A DNA stretch of 64,000 nucleotides from Burkholderiaceae bacterium (GTDB lineage Bacteria; Pseudomonadota; Gammaproteobacteria; Burkholderiales; Burkholderiaceae): contig CANHPL010000003.1 of the NCBI GenBank assembly GCA_947462685.1, positions 1 through 64,000 on the forward strand, read 5' to 3'. This document shows, piece after piece, positions 16,726 to 26,469 of the stretch. The position numbers were made by a program, and so were the translations under genes. How positions within the stretch are numbered: the stretch's first letter is position 1; each line of letters begins with the position of its first letter. Below the pieces are notes generated by a model. The model made no database searches. It was not told the origin of the DNA and saw nothing but the letters and a program-made list of their open reading frames with translations.

Positions 16726-19176
16726 TCAACTCAAAATATTTTTTAATAGTTTCTCAGGAGATATGCGAATTGCGGCGCCGGTAGGGCATGCTCTCACACA
16801 AGAAGGTCCAGCGGAAATAGATTTACACATATCACATTTCACAGCATGCTTTCTAGAGTTGGGGTCGTAATCTGGAGCTCTTTTACCTGGGGCACTTCCA
16901 AGACCAAATAATAACCATGAAAGATCAGCACCTTGTTTCGGGGGCTTATTAACTACAATTTGTATTACTCCATATGGACAGTTTCGTTCACAATTTCCAC
17001 AGCCAATACAAGAGTCATTAACAAAAACCTCTCCATTTGAACCGCGTGATAACGCATCGGGAGGACACTCTTTCATACAACTAGGATTTTCACAATGCCT
17101 ACAAGCTATAGGAATATGTAATTTTGCAAAGGTGGCTCCAGCCGAGCGCTTTAAACGGGATACGCCCTCATGAGTTTCTGAGCAAGCTGTTTCGCAATTA
17201 TTACATTGGACGCAAAGGCTCTCATCGATTACGAGAACATCTGAACTTTCGCCAAGTCCCTGACTAAAGAAAAAGTTTGCGATATTTGATGTCTCATCAT
17301 TCAGTGTTTCATGAGTAGTATTACTTCTTAAGCGCTCAAACATTTTTCCGCGGAGCAATGCTGCAAGCTTAGGATTTTTTTCAATCATAACTTTAAAGTC
17401 GTCTGATTTTAATATAATCACTTCTGTCAAAACGACTGAAGTTACAGTTGCAGTTCTTGCAGAATTATCTAAAAGGGCAATTTCACCAACATAGTTTCCT
17501 GCAGAAACATAAGCCAAAATCACCTCTTTACCATTGATGTTTTTAGAAACAGCAACAGAGCCACTTCTGATCAAATATAGACCGTCAGGGGAATCTCCTT
17601 CTTTAAACAAAGGGGTCTTAGCATTGAAACGTTTTATTTCAACATTATTGGTAAGGGTTTGTAACTCTTCAAAGGTAAATACATTACCTATATAGGTAAC
17701 GAGTGCATTAGATATAAAACGGGAATCAATTTTTTTGCGAACTGAATCGTTTGATGCAATTAATTTTAAGATGGCTCTTCTGGATACCTCTAAAATATTA
17801 CATCTCTCTTGAGCACGGACTGTGGCCGTTCTTCGCCTGCCTGAAACTAATCCCATTTCTCCAAAAAAATTTCCTTTAGCTAGAGAAAAAACTCGCTGTT
17901 TGCCATCTTCGTCTAGAGTCTCAATACCGATGCTACCCTCTAAAAGAATATAAAAAGTATTTGTGTAATCATTTTTTTCAAAAATAATTTCACCTTTTTC
18001 ACATTTTTTAAGGTGCGATTCCATCAAAATTTCACGGACTTGTAATTTTGTTAATGAACTAAACAAATCAACGTCAACTAATAACTTATCTAGTATTTCT
18101 GAGATAGGCTTTTCTTTATTCCATTGATTCAATCGCTCACGCAGAATTGGCTCATCAACTTGCACAACCGGTAGTTGATTGATGGTCTGTACAACCTCAT
18201 AGCCCTGATTCATAGCCTGCTTAATTAAGGGATATCCACCTAAAGCACCTACAATAAATAATCCAGGTACATTCGACTCATAAGCCTCTGAGAGAACTGG
18301 TAGTGCAGTAGGGTTTTGATTGGGAAACTGTACGCCAAAACTTTCAACAAGTTTTCTCGGAGGAATTGCTCCTAAACGCGCAATAATTCGGTGGCAAGGA
18401 ATCCTTTCTTGCCCATTTTTCCCATCAAAAACAAATTCCAATGGGGGGTTTACACCCGTATCTTTTACTTCAACTGCAAAAGCCTTATAACCAATCTTTA
18501 TCTTGCCAGACTTTTCCGCTGCCAGGATCAGATTTCTATTACCATCCTTACAATAGATAAATTCATCATCTCTATTCATTAGATAAACATTATTTTGTTT
18601 AGCCAAACCTAATGCATTTTCTATTCCAGCATCACCGGCACCAATAACGATAATTGTTTCATCTTTAAACTCCTCTGGGTCTGCCAACGTGTACTGGACA
18701 GTGGGTAAATTTTCACCTGGCACACCCATTTTACGAACATTTCCCTGTAAACCAATAGCTAAAATAATTGTCCGGCTAGTAAATGAGGATCCATCTTCAC
18801 ATGAAACAAGAAAAGGATCTTTTGGCGTTTCTTTGGAAATGGCAATCACTTTTTTCTTGTATTGGATATTTATTTCTTGATCCGAAAGACCTTTATTCCA
18901 GGTATCTAAAATATCTTCTCTTTTACCTTCAGCAAAAGGCAAACCACATCTTAGAGGCAACACTCCTGGCTCGGCCATGACATGCTTACCCTTTTGATAC
19001 TTATAAATTGTGTCAGATGCATGGGTCTCTGCTTCAAGTAAAACATGCCTATTACCCAGCTCTTTAGCACGAGCTGCAGCAGCTAACCCACCTGGACCTG
19101 AGCCAACAATAATTACGTCATAATCAGCGTCAATATTGTCAAATAATATTTTGCTAATACTTTGTCCATTTTCCAT
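16726..19176 (-). CDS. Flavoprotein oxidoreductase fused to two cNMP-binding domains and a four-cluster ferredoxin domain
   Basis: An 816-residue cytoplasmic protein without signal peptide or membrane segment. Residues about 18-340 form a pyridine-nucleotide-disulfide-reductase-like module with two Rossmann motifs (V-G-S-G-P-G-G-L and V-I-G-A-G-D-A-G) but no evident CxxC redox pair. Residues about 370-490 and 515-625 are cyclic-nucleotide-binding domains, each with a phosphate-binding cassette (G-E-M-G-L...R-R-T-A and G-E-I-A-L-L-D...A-R-T-A). From about 650 the cysteine groups C-V-Q-C-N-N-C, C-R-H-C, C-I-G-C-G-N-C and C-D-M-C resemble DmsB/NrfC-type four-[4Fe-4S] proteins. It ends the cytochrome operon and overlaps the upstream stop by one base. 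I infer a cNMP-controlled electron-entry or electron-exit module. Confidence 0.88.
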   Translation of the reverse strand: MENGQSISKILFDNIDADYDVIIVGSGPGGLAAAARAKELGNRHVLLEAETHASDTIYKYQKGKHVMAEPGVLPLRCGLPFAEGKREDILDTWNKGLSDQEINIQYKKKVIAISKETPKDPFLVSCEDGSSFTSRTIILAIGLQGNVRKMGVPGENLPTVQYTLADPEEFKDETIIVIGAGDAGIENALGLAKQNNVYLMNRDDEFIYCKDGNRNLILAAEKSGKIKIGYKAFAVEVKDTGVNPPLEFVFDGKNGQERIPCHRIIARLGAIPPRKLVESFGVQFPNQNPTALPVLSEAYESNVPGLFIVGALGGYPLIKQAMNQGYEVVQTINQLPVVQVDEPILRERLNQWNKEKPISEILDKLLVDVDLFSSLTKLQVREILMESHLKKCEKGEIIFEKNDYTNTFYILLEGSIGIETLDEDGKQRVFSLAKGNFFGEMGLVSGRRRTATVRAQERCNILEVSRRAILKLIASNDSVRKKIDSRFISNALVTYIGNVFTFEELQTLTNNVEIKRFNAKTPLFKEGDSPDGLYLIRSGSVAVSKNINGKEVILAYVSAGNYVGEIALLDNSARTATVTSVVLTEVIILKSDDFKVMIEKNPKLAALLRGKMFERLRSNTTHETLNDETSNIANFFFSQGLGESSDVLVIDESLCVQCNNCETACSETHEGVSRLKRSAGATFAKLHIPIACRHCENPSCMKECPPDALSRGSNGEVFVNDSCIGCGNCERNCPYGVIQIVVNKPPKQGADLSWLLFGLGSAPGKRAPDYDPNSRKHAVKCDMCKSISAGPSCVRACPTGAAIRISPEKLLKNILS

Positions 19177-20525
19177 TACTTCACCCCATTATTCAATTGA
19201 AGTATTTGCACTAACTTGCCATATTCTTTGTTGAAATTTTGATACTGAAACTTATCTTCATTCGACAGCTCTTTTCGAAGTTGCTCAATACTCGCCTTAA
19301 TGTTCGGTCGAATACTCGATGAGCCATTGGTAACGACTATATTCGCAACACTGGTTAATGCCATATAAGCCTGCTCAGCACTGGCGTAATCATAGTATTG
19401 TTGGCCTTGAACAAGAGCTAAAAATATATCGCGGATTTTGGCTTCGTCATAAGATGATGTTTGGAGCTTGACAATTAATTGCTCTATATATTTTGCAAAC
19501 TTCTTTGCGGTTTCTTGCAGATCTTCTGTTGACTCTAATTTTGTACTTTTCTGAAAAGTTGCACGGTTCAATTGCTCATAAAGCCGATTGTATTGGCTTA
19601 AACTCATTGGATCAATCACCTTTACGATTGCACTTAACATCAGTAAGCTACTATCATTTAAACGTATCACACCAGGTGGCATTCCATTTCTTGGAGTCCA
19701 ACGTTTATTACTCATAGGGTGATGGCATGCGTGACAATCAAATGCTACGAGCTCAGGAAAGATGCCGTCATGATTTCTTTTTGCATCTGCCAAGAGATCT
19801 ACTAATGATTTGGCTGTAGTCGCTTGACCAACTGCCCATAATTTAACAGGTTGCTCTGCTCCTTTACGAGCTAAATAGTCACTGTCAACTTTGTAATGGG
19901 GTGGCTCAATTTTAGTAAATGTATTGATCTCAATTGACATTCTTGGATGTCCAGCTCCCATAATTCGATGTGTCACAAAACGTGACTCATCGCCAACGTG
20001 GCAAGAATTACAAAGCTTTGCCAAAGCAGCAGGATTCGTAGTTGGATACAACCCATTAGCAACGTTGTCTGCGTGAGATACGCCTTTTACAGTGTGGCTT
20101 GAAATCCATTTCTCTGCTGGACCATGACAACCTTCACAGCCAACTCCATCCGTATGACTAAACCTTTCCGCACGTAATTGCGGGTCAGGGTTATGGGAAT
20201 GACAATTTAAACAAAGAGCAGATTCATGAGCGGGTTGACCAAGGCCTAAATTTTTCGCAATCTGTTGAGATTGCTTATTAAACAAAACTTTATATGCCTG
20301 ACTATGCTTGTCATAAGTTTTCCAAGTTGTATATTCATTTTGTAAAACATTCGTATTATTCCAAGGTGTCACAGAGCCATGGCAAGTGCTACTTGAACAT
20401 GTAATATTTCCCTGACTCATTGCTTTTGCTTGATGGGGCAACGCCTGGGAATAGCAAGTGATTGAGAATGTAAGATACAAACAAAAAACAATGAATTGCC
20501 GAAAGAGCTTTGTACTCATCATCAT
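19176..20525 (-). CDS. Secreted multihaem c-type cytochrome, cytochrome c554-like
   Basis: A 449-residue protein with an N-terminal signal peptide (hydrophobic core then C-Y-S-Q-A). Four canonical haem motifs are visible (C-L-N-C-H, C-E-G-C-H, C-N-S-C-H, C-H-A-C-H), plus an N-terminal C-S-S-S-T-C-H, a CX4CH variant that may bind a fifth haem. The spacing of motifs and the following H-x-x-x-G-x-G-H-P-R segment are like the cytochrome c554 family. The second half (from about 270) has no haem motif and is helical. It overlaps the large cytochrome gene upstream by four bases. It is probably a periplasmic or exported electron carrier. Confidence 0.87.
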   Translation of the reverse strand: MMMSTKLFRQFIVFCLYLTFSITCYSQALPHQAKAMSQGNITCSSSTCHGSVTPWNNTNVLQNEYTTWKTYDKHSQAYKVLFNKQSQQIAKNLGLGQPAHESALCLNCHSHNPDPQLRAERFSHTDGVGCEGCHGPAEKWISSHTVKGVSHADNVANGLYPTTNPAALAKLCNSCHVGDESRFVTHRIMGAGHPRMSIEINTFTKIEPPHYKVDSDYLARKGAEQPVKLWAVGQATTAKSLVDLLADAKRNHDGIFPELVAFDCHACHHPMSNKRWTPRNGMPPGVIRLNDSSLLMLSAIVKVIDPMSLSQYNRLYEQLNRATFQKSTKLESTEDLQETAKKFAKYIEQLIVKLQTSSYDEAKIRDIFLALVQGQQYYDYASAEQAYMALTSVANIVVTNGSSSIRPNIKASIEQLRKELSNEDKFQYQNFNKEYGKLVQILQLNNGVK

Positions 20526-23500
20526 TTCCTTAATAGGTCAGTTTTGGATACTGCTGATTTGGGTGGTAAATAAAGTAATGGGTCTGCTGTATTAGAAACA
20601 GTCCAAGGCTTACCATTACCGTCTAAATATAATTTTTGCATCTCGGCAAGATTAAAAGGTCTTGAACCAATTCTGCCAAAAACAGCAATTTGATTACCAG
20701 TTTCATCCACAGCTCGATCGCGATCTAATCCCTTTGAAAGAGAAATTACTGGTGATCTGGTTTTTCTAGTAGCAATTAATCTTGGATTTGGTTCTGGAGA
20801 AAATCCATAAAACTTAGGTTGTAACTCAGGAGATGTCAGTTGGATCACTTTAAGTCCATTCACACCATCTGCAACGTAAGCAAATAATGAAGCATTGGTT
20901 GATGCCACAATAACATCAGACGCATCTTGAATTTTTCCATCCGCATTAAATAGTTTGAATAGTTTAGGTTGATCAGCTTTTTCAATATCAACAATTGCTA
21001 ACCCTTGCTTTCCTGCGGCAACGTATGCATATGTTCTTGCCAAATAAACTTTTCTTGCGTCCTCAAATGGTGTGATCGTATCAAGGAGTTTTGGCATTCC
21101 TGCATTCGTAACATCGATAACTTGTAATCCCTTTGCCCCTGTTACGTATAAATATCTAAATTGCAAAGCTGAAGATCGCGCATCTTCTATTGGAACAAAG
21201 GCCCCTAACTTAGGCTTTAAAGGGTTATTCAAATCAACTATTTGAATTCCTTTAGGGGTTGTAATATACGCTTGGTAACCTCCAAGTGTAATGTGCCTTG
21301 CGCCACGTAATTGATTATTCGGATTCCAAGTAACGGCTCTTTTTAAGAAGTTATTTTTTGGATCTCCATCAGTAAATGTATCCACATTCACAACAATCAA
21401 ACCCTCCTCAGCATCCACAACATATGCATAGTGATATAGCGGATGAAAAGGTTGCTCTAAGTTAACATCCCTCATGAGAGTGCCTTGATTTTTTTCTGGG
21501 GCAATAGGTTGATTCGTCGGCAACGCCATACATGTTGCATTTTTAGAAGGTACGTACGAGTTATTTCCTAAAGGAGAATATGGCGCAGTGATAATTCTCT
21601 GACTAACACCTTTATTAGCAATACTTGCAACATCGTATACCCTAAAACCACCGGCACCTTCAGCGACAAACATATATTCTCCACGCAACTGCAAACAATT
21701 AATTTGACCACTTGAAGAAGCCGTATAAGACTCCTCTAGCTCTAAACTGTTGCTTTGATGCTTTGCAAAAAAATCTGGGTAAGCATATTTATGTAAATAA
21801 CTACCTATCACTGTTTGTGGCTCTTCCCACTCTGTTACCTTAACAGCCTCAAGGTTTTTTACTCCACCTAACCAAGCGTTATAACCAACAAAATTTACAA
21901 AATTAGTCCCTTGTAATAAAAGTTGAGCCATGATTGCATTGTTGTCATTGTCTTTTGAAACGTGGCAATCGTTACAGGTTTTGGTTTCAGTAGTGCGCAC
22001 AGTGTGGGCAAAATGAGGCGCAAATGCCTGAGCAGAATAGCCACTAGATGAAATAGGTGGTTGTTGTATGTATATTTTTTCACGATTAATATTGGTGGAT
22101 GACAATACTAAAGCGGAACTGGATCTCACTGGAGCTATTCGATAATTTTTAGCAGCACCATGCTTGCCTATCTGAAAGGCATCGTCCCTCGCCACCTGTA
22201 CATTATAGGTAGCATAATTTCTAGTCTCCCCGCCTTCATAATGCAATTTATCTGTCTTGTTATTTGCTTCAACTGGCAAATGACAACCTGCACAACTTGT
22301 TGTCCATGAAGTATGGCAAGTAAAACAGGTCATTTTTTCATTATCATGTGCAAGACTCTTACTACCCAAACCCCATTTTCCTTGATAACCCTCTTCGCCA
22401 CCAGCCATTAATTTAGATCTTGCAGCTTTCTCGTTATAGTTTGGATTACCTGGGGTGACTGAATCTTTTACCAAGCTTACATCCCATTCCAAAGTAGGAT
22501 CTAAAGCGGATCGTTGGTATAACTTTCCTTCTCGCCATTCAAATCTCACACGACCATCCTGAGTTTTCAACGATAGCATGTTCATACCACCCTTTTTTGC
22601 TGCGGGGCCGCTTGTATAAAGAGTTGGATATTGCTTCGCAGTTCCATGACAATCTGCACAATCGATCTCAATTGCAGCAGCAACCTCGCCATAAATGTGT
22701 CCGTTACCATGCATATCTTGAGAGAAATGACAGTCCACACAATGCAGTCCCTTGTCAAGATGAATATCAGCCATGTGAACGGCCTTCCTGAATTTTTCAG
22801 GGTCATCATCACTCACTGGCGCACCCTTTGCGTCGAGTAAAGTGCCTTTTCTGTCGCGTTTAAAAACATACCTAAAATTCCAGCCATGTCCATGGTAATC
22901 AGCATACTGTGCATCTTTATATACATTATTTTTTAACCAAACATCTTTTAAGAATTTAGAATCAGACCAATTTCCACGAACCGCCGCCCCCTCAGGATTG
23001 CGATCATTAATTTCACGGGCCTCTGCATCAGTTGGATATTTTTGTTTTTTTGGCCAAAAGAATGGCGCGTCTGTTTCATAATCATTTTGAATGGTCCCAT
23101 AAAACGAATTGACGTAAATATTTGGTTGATGCATGTGGCAGACCATGCATTGCGATGAAGGTATTGCCCGAGTAAACTCATGTTTAATGGGATGTCCTGA
23201 TTCATTTTTCGGAATTGTTGGATCTATAGTTTGTGTAAATCCTTCATTACCAAATTTTGCATAATGTCCTGAATGTTTAGGATCACGATCATTTGAATAA
23301 ATAACATGGCAGCCAGTACATCCAGATGAACGGTAATCACCTGGATTATCGTTAGTCCCTAAAAACCATAAATGCGGATCATTTAATCTTGTTTTAGTCA
23401 GGTTAAGTACAGGCACAGAAATTCTATTTCCAGTTCCAGGGCCACGATTGGATTGCTTAATATCTGGCCTTCCCGGCTCATCTAATTTCTGAAGGGTTCC

Positions 23501-24346
23501 TGAAGAGTTGGGTAAACCAATCTCAGGGAATGCGGAACTTATCACGCGTCCACCATTTTCAAAAACTCTAAATTTATCACCAGGTGGAACGGTTTCCCAA
23601 GCTGGTAAAGGGTAGATCATTTCAATAATACCTTTTTTGTTCATCTCATCTTGTGTAGGCTTCACAGGATTTTTTAATGCCGCAGGCAACCCTTCTCTTG
23701 TATAAGCTTCACCTAACATATATTGCTTATAAGGTAAGATTCCGTTGTTATAAGATGCGCCACCCCATAACATGGTAGAAGTAGCCATCAAACTTCGCTC
23801 TTGCGCCTGAATGATAGGAAGGTGACAAGCCCCACAAGCTTCACGGGCGATTCGAAGATCTCCAGGATTAACGAAGCGGATGAACTCGGGAGACTCTTTA
23901 TTTAATCTAGCATAAGAATCAGCTGGATTCGCTGATTTAGGATAAGCCCAAAACTGTTTATCTCTTGGCAAGATATGAGCTTTATCCATAACAGCTCGAT
24001 AGCTTGAGCCATCTTTTAAGACAACGACGCTATTTGCCTTTGGTAATCTAATATCAGCGTTTCCGCCATGGCAATCGCTACAGCCTAAAACAACCCCAGG
24101 ATTAGCATGCATTGTGTGGCGATCGGTCTGCGTGTGGCAAGTCATACAACCTGCAGATTTTTTATCAGCTTCTGCCCAAGTTTGAGATTTTGGCGCAGGA
24201 GGAGCAGTTATATATTTAATGGAGTAATCTAACTTAGGGCCATCACTAGCAGCGGCATTCATGACCGGATAAAGCACTCCACCAAAAATACCTAAGCTTA
24301 ATAAGGCAGTTAGGATTTGGAATTTTTTAATTAATGTTTTACTCAT
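20522..24346 (-). CDS. Large decahaem cytochrome c fused to an LVIVD-repeat beta-propeller
   Basis: A 1274-residue exported protein. A signal peptide (to about residue 33) is followed by ten CxxCH motifs between residue 67 and about 820 (C-M-T-C-H, C-S-D-C-H, C-G-A-C-H, C-T-G-C-H, C-M-V-C-H, C-V-D-C-H, C-A-D-C-H, C-F-T-C-H, C-A-G-C-H, C-N-D-C-H). From about 880 to 1200 repeated units such as G-I-Q-I-V-D-L-N-N-P and G-L-Q-V-I-D-V-T-N-A are LVIVD repeats, which fold as a beta-propeller. It lies eight bases after the barrel-protein gene. By analogy with porin-cytochrome systems it may be the outer or pore-spanning electron carrier, with the propeller exposed for binding; this is inference. Confidence 0.9.
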   Translation of the reverse strand: MSKTLIKKFQILTALLSLGIFGGVLYPVMNAAASDGPKLDYSIKYITAPPAPKSQTWAEADKKSAGCMTCHTQTDRHTMHANPGVVLGCSDCHGGNADIRLPKANSVVVLKDGSSYRAVMDKAHILPRDKQFWAYPKSANPADSYARLNKESPEFIRFVNPGDLRIAREACGACHLPIIQAQERSLMATSTMLWGGASYNNGILPYKQYMLGEAYTREGLPAALKNPVKPTQDEMNKKGIIEMIYPLPAWETVPPGDKFRVFENGGRVISSAFPEIGLPNSSGTLQKLDEPGRPDIKQSNRGPGTGNRISVPVLNLTKTRLNDPHLWFLGTNDNPGDYRSSGCTGCHVIYSNDRDPKHSGHYAKFGNEGFTQTIDPTIPKNESGHPIKHEFTRAIPSSQCMVCHMHQPNIYVNSFYGTIQNDYETDAPFFWPKKQKYPTDAEAREINDRNPEGAAVRGNWSDSKFLKDVWLKNNVYKDAQYADYHGHGWNFRYVFKRDRKGTLLDAKGAPVSDDDPEKFRKAVHMADIHLDKGLHCVDCHFSQDMHGNGHIYGEVAAAIEIDCADCHGTAKQYPTLYTSGPAAKKGGMNMLSLKTQDGRVRFEWREGKLYQRSALDPTLEWDVSLVKDSVTPGNPNYNEKAARSKLMAGGEEGYQGKWGLGSKSLAHDNEKMTCFTCHTSWTTSCAGCHLPVEANNKTDKLHYEGGETRNYATYNVQVARDDAFQIGKHGAAKNYRIAPVRSSSALVLSSTNINREKIYIQQPPISSSGYSAQAFAPHFAHTVRTTETKTCNDCHVSKDNDNNAIMAQLLLQGTNFVNFVGYNAWLGGVKNLEAVKVTEWEEPQTVIGSYLHKYAYPDFFAKHQSNSLELEESYTASSSGQINCLQLRGEYMFVAEGAGGFRVYDVASIANKGVSQRIITAPYSPLGNNSYVPSKNATCMALPTNQPIAPEKNQGTLMRDVNLEQPFHPLYHYAYVVDAEEGLIVVNVDTFTDGDPKNNFLKRAVTWNPNNQLRGARHITLGGYQAYITTPKGIQIVDLNNPLKPKLGAFVPIEDARSSALQFRYLYVTGAKGLQVIDVTNAGMPKLLDTITPFEDARKVYLARTYAYVAAGKQGLAIVDIEKADQPKLFKLFNADGKIQDASDVIVASTNASLFAYVADGVNGLKVIQLTSPELQPKFYGFSPEPNPRLIATRKTRSPVISLSKGLDRDRAVDETGNQIAVFGRIGSRPFNLAEMQKLYLDGNGKPWTVSNTADPLLYLPPKSAVSKTDLLRK

Positions 24347-24354
24347 GAATGGCG

Positions 24355-26469
24355 TTAGAAATTTAAAATTGCATTGAAAAGAACGGATCGTAGGGTTCCA
24401 ACATTTTGACCGTAAAGTTGTTTCATTGCTTCACCGGTCTTTAAGAGTGCAACTGAGCCATTAATCACTAAGTTTTGGTTGTAATAAGGGCGCCAATGAA
24501 ATCCGATTGAATAGTCAACGCCAATATCCGTTGAGGTAATCATTTGATTTCTTAAAATGGCTAATGACGAGACATTCATAAAACTTAATTGGGAAATATT
24601 TCCAAAAACACGTAATTGAGGCAAAACATCTAAATCTGTTCCTATTCCAATTAACCGTAAGCCAGGATTAATAAAATTAGATTGCCCCTGATCCTTTGAG
24701 GATCTTAAGCTGGGTAGAAGACCGTTACGTCCAGATAAACCAACGCCACCCCCGCCAATCAAGGGAATCGATTGCCTTATCCAGTAACTTGTATCAGAAC
24801 CTGCGAATTGCGGGTTCTCATAGATGGCATCGAATCCGTTTTCTTGTCCATCGTATGGATCTTTATCACCCGAAGCAATTAAAAAATTCCCCCGTAATCT
24901 TACCCAATTAAAATCCCTCGACAATTCAGAAGCATGAAAATAAGCCTGAATACTTTCTGATTGGCCAGAAATAGGACTACGCGTATCATTTCCACTGGCA
25001 AAATAGGTAGAGGTACTGAGATTTAATTTAAGAAATTCGGACAGATAACCCAAGCTTCCATCGCCACTATAACCAAGGTAAGTGACGTTATAGTCTCTAG
25101 GTCTTAAATCGCCTAGAAAAGCTGGTCGAACTAAAAAGCCATTTTCGTCATATTGCGCAGATGTTTCTCGATTGATATTGTGAATCGCGGTTAATTGAGA
25201 AGTAAATCCAGGAACAGGGAAATCTTGCCTATACAGGTTAGCTGCAAAAACATAATCTTGCCGCAAGGGTTTTCCAATATTGTTCAGTCCAGTATTTGTG
25301 TCTTTTTCAATTCTCTGAAATGCGGCTAAGTTATATTGATACAAGTTACTATTTCGATTGCCAAATAACCGAACTCCAAAAGATGTGTCTTGGAAAAGAA
25401 AACCTCTAAAATCAGATGTGAATGGCTGAATACCAACTCTGACGCTATCAAAATCGTACTTCGTCGACACATTTCTTAAATGGTAGTCAAGAAATAGTTC
25501 TTGAACGCCCACGTAAGAAGCATTTCTTTTTTTCCCATACGTAGGATCTACATAAAGCGCACCCGCTTCACCGACTTCAACATGGTTAAATTGAAAAGCA
25601 GGGACAAATCTAAATTCTAAATCAGGCGGCCTAAATGTCGTATTGCCCTTAGTTAAACCAAAGTTCATAATCAAGGTACTTGCCTGAATAGACTGATTTT
25701 TACTGCCAAAAATACCATTTGCACCAGGTCCAAAAGATGTGGTCTGAGAAACCGGAGTAGGTAAAGTTCTAAACTCAAGCAAGTTATCAGAAATTATTCC
25801 CAAATTAAAAAATAAGTCAGGTGCCAAATTCTGAAATACCGGCAAATCGCCTTTAATTACATTTTGATTGTAAGGGTCATAAATAGGGTGTTTAAAACCC
25901 AATGACTGCATCAACCGCCACCGATCGGGTATTGAGATGGTCTCTCTTGGAAAACTAGCCTCCGGTAGGCTTGTTTGATTTGGGTCAATTGGTGGTGCAG
26001 AAATCAATGTTGGAACAGACTGCTCTCGAACGAGTGGGGGGAAAAGCTCTTTTGACTCAATATCACCCAAAATAGGATTCGTCAAAAAAGCAACGCCTGG
26101 CCCCGCCAACTCCTGAAGCGTAAAAATACCGTCGCTACCTTTTTCTTGTAAAACCCAGCCCAACTTTCCAGTTTCGTTTAATTCAATTTGAGACCAATTA
26201 CCATTCGTTGCTACTAAAGTAACCAGGGTTCCTCTTTCGATTTGGGCTAGTTTTTTAGATTCTTTAGAGGGTGAACTGTACGCAAAAACTTCAGTCGCCG
26301 AAATTTGTAACAGGCGAACTGACTGTTGTGAAGACTGTGCTAGGGGTGCGGGGGAACCTAATGTTTGAGCCTCAATTAAAACAGGGGACGTACTCAATAT
26401 CAGAGAAATAAAAACTTGTGCCCCTAATGCACGATATGTAAAAGTGTATGTAGTTTGCTTATTTACCAT
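24355..26469 (-). CDS. SH3b-domain outer-membrane beta-barrel protein of the cytochrome operon
   Basis: A 704-residue protein from the preferred ATG at 26469; the reading frame stays open to 26523 but that extension lies inside the upstream gene. A signal peptide ends near L-I-E-A-Q. Residues about 50-112 resemble a bacterial SH3 domain (V-F-A-Y-S-S-P-S-K-E-S-K-K-L-A...W-S-Q-I-E-L...G-W-V-L). The rest has alternating hydrophobic strands, Asn/Gly/Ser-rich loops and a C-terminal L-F-N-A-I-L-N-F ending in Phe, as in outer-membrane barrels. With a large cytochrome gene next to it, it is a candidate porin sheath for trans-outer-membrane electron transfer. It is not a recognised MtrB homologue by eye. 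Confidence 0.72.
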   Translation of the reverse strand: MVNKQTTYTFTYRALGAQVFISLILSTSPVLIEAQTLGSPAPLAQSSQQSVRLLQISATEVFAYSSPSKESKKLAQIERGTLVTLVATNGNWSQIELNETGKLGWVLQEKGSDGIFTLQELAGPGVAFLTNPILGDIESKELFPPLVREQSVPTLISAPPIDPNQTSLPEASFPRETISIPDRWRLMQSLGFKHPIYDPYNQNVIKGDLPVFQNLAPDLFFNLGIISDNLLEFRTLPTPVSQTTSFGPGANGIFGSKNQSIQASTLIMNFGLTKGNTTFRPPDLEFRFVPAFQFNHVEVGEAGALYVDPTYGKKRNASYVGVQELFLDYHLRNVSTKYDFDSVRVGIQPFTSDFRGFLFQDTSFGVRLFGNRNSNLYQYNLAAFQRIEKDTNTGLNNIGKPLRQDYVFAANLYRQDFPVPGFTSQLTAIHNINRETSAQYDENGFLVRPAFLGDLRPRDYNVTYLGYSGDGSLGYLSEFLKLNLSTSTYFASGNDTRSPISGQSESIQAYFHASELSRDFNWVRLRGNFLIASGDKDPYDGQENGFDAIYENPQFAGSDTSYWIRQSIPLIGGGGVGLSGRNGLLPSLRSSKDQGQSNFINPGLRLIGIGTDLDVLPQLRVFGNISQLSFMNVSSLAILRNQMITSTDIGVDYSIGFHWRPYYNQNLVINGSVALLKTGEAMKQLYGQNVGTLRSVLFNAILNF

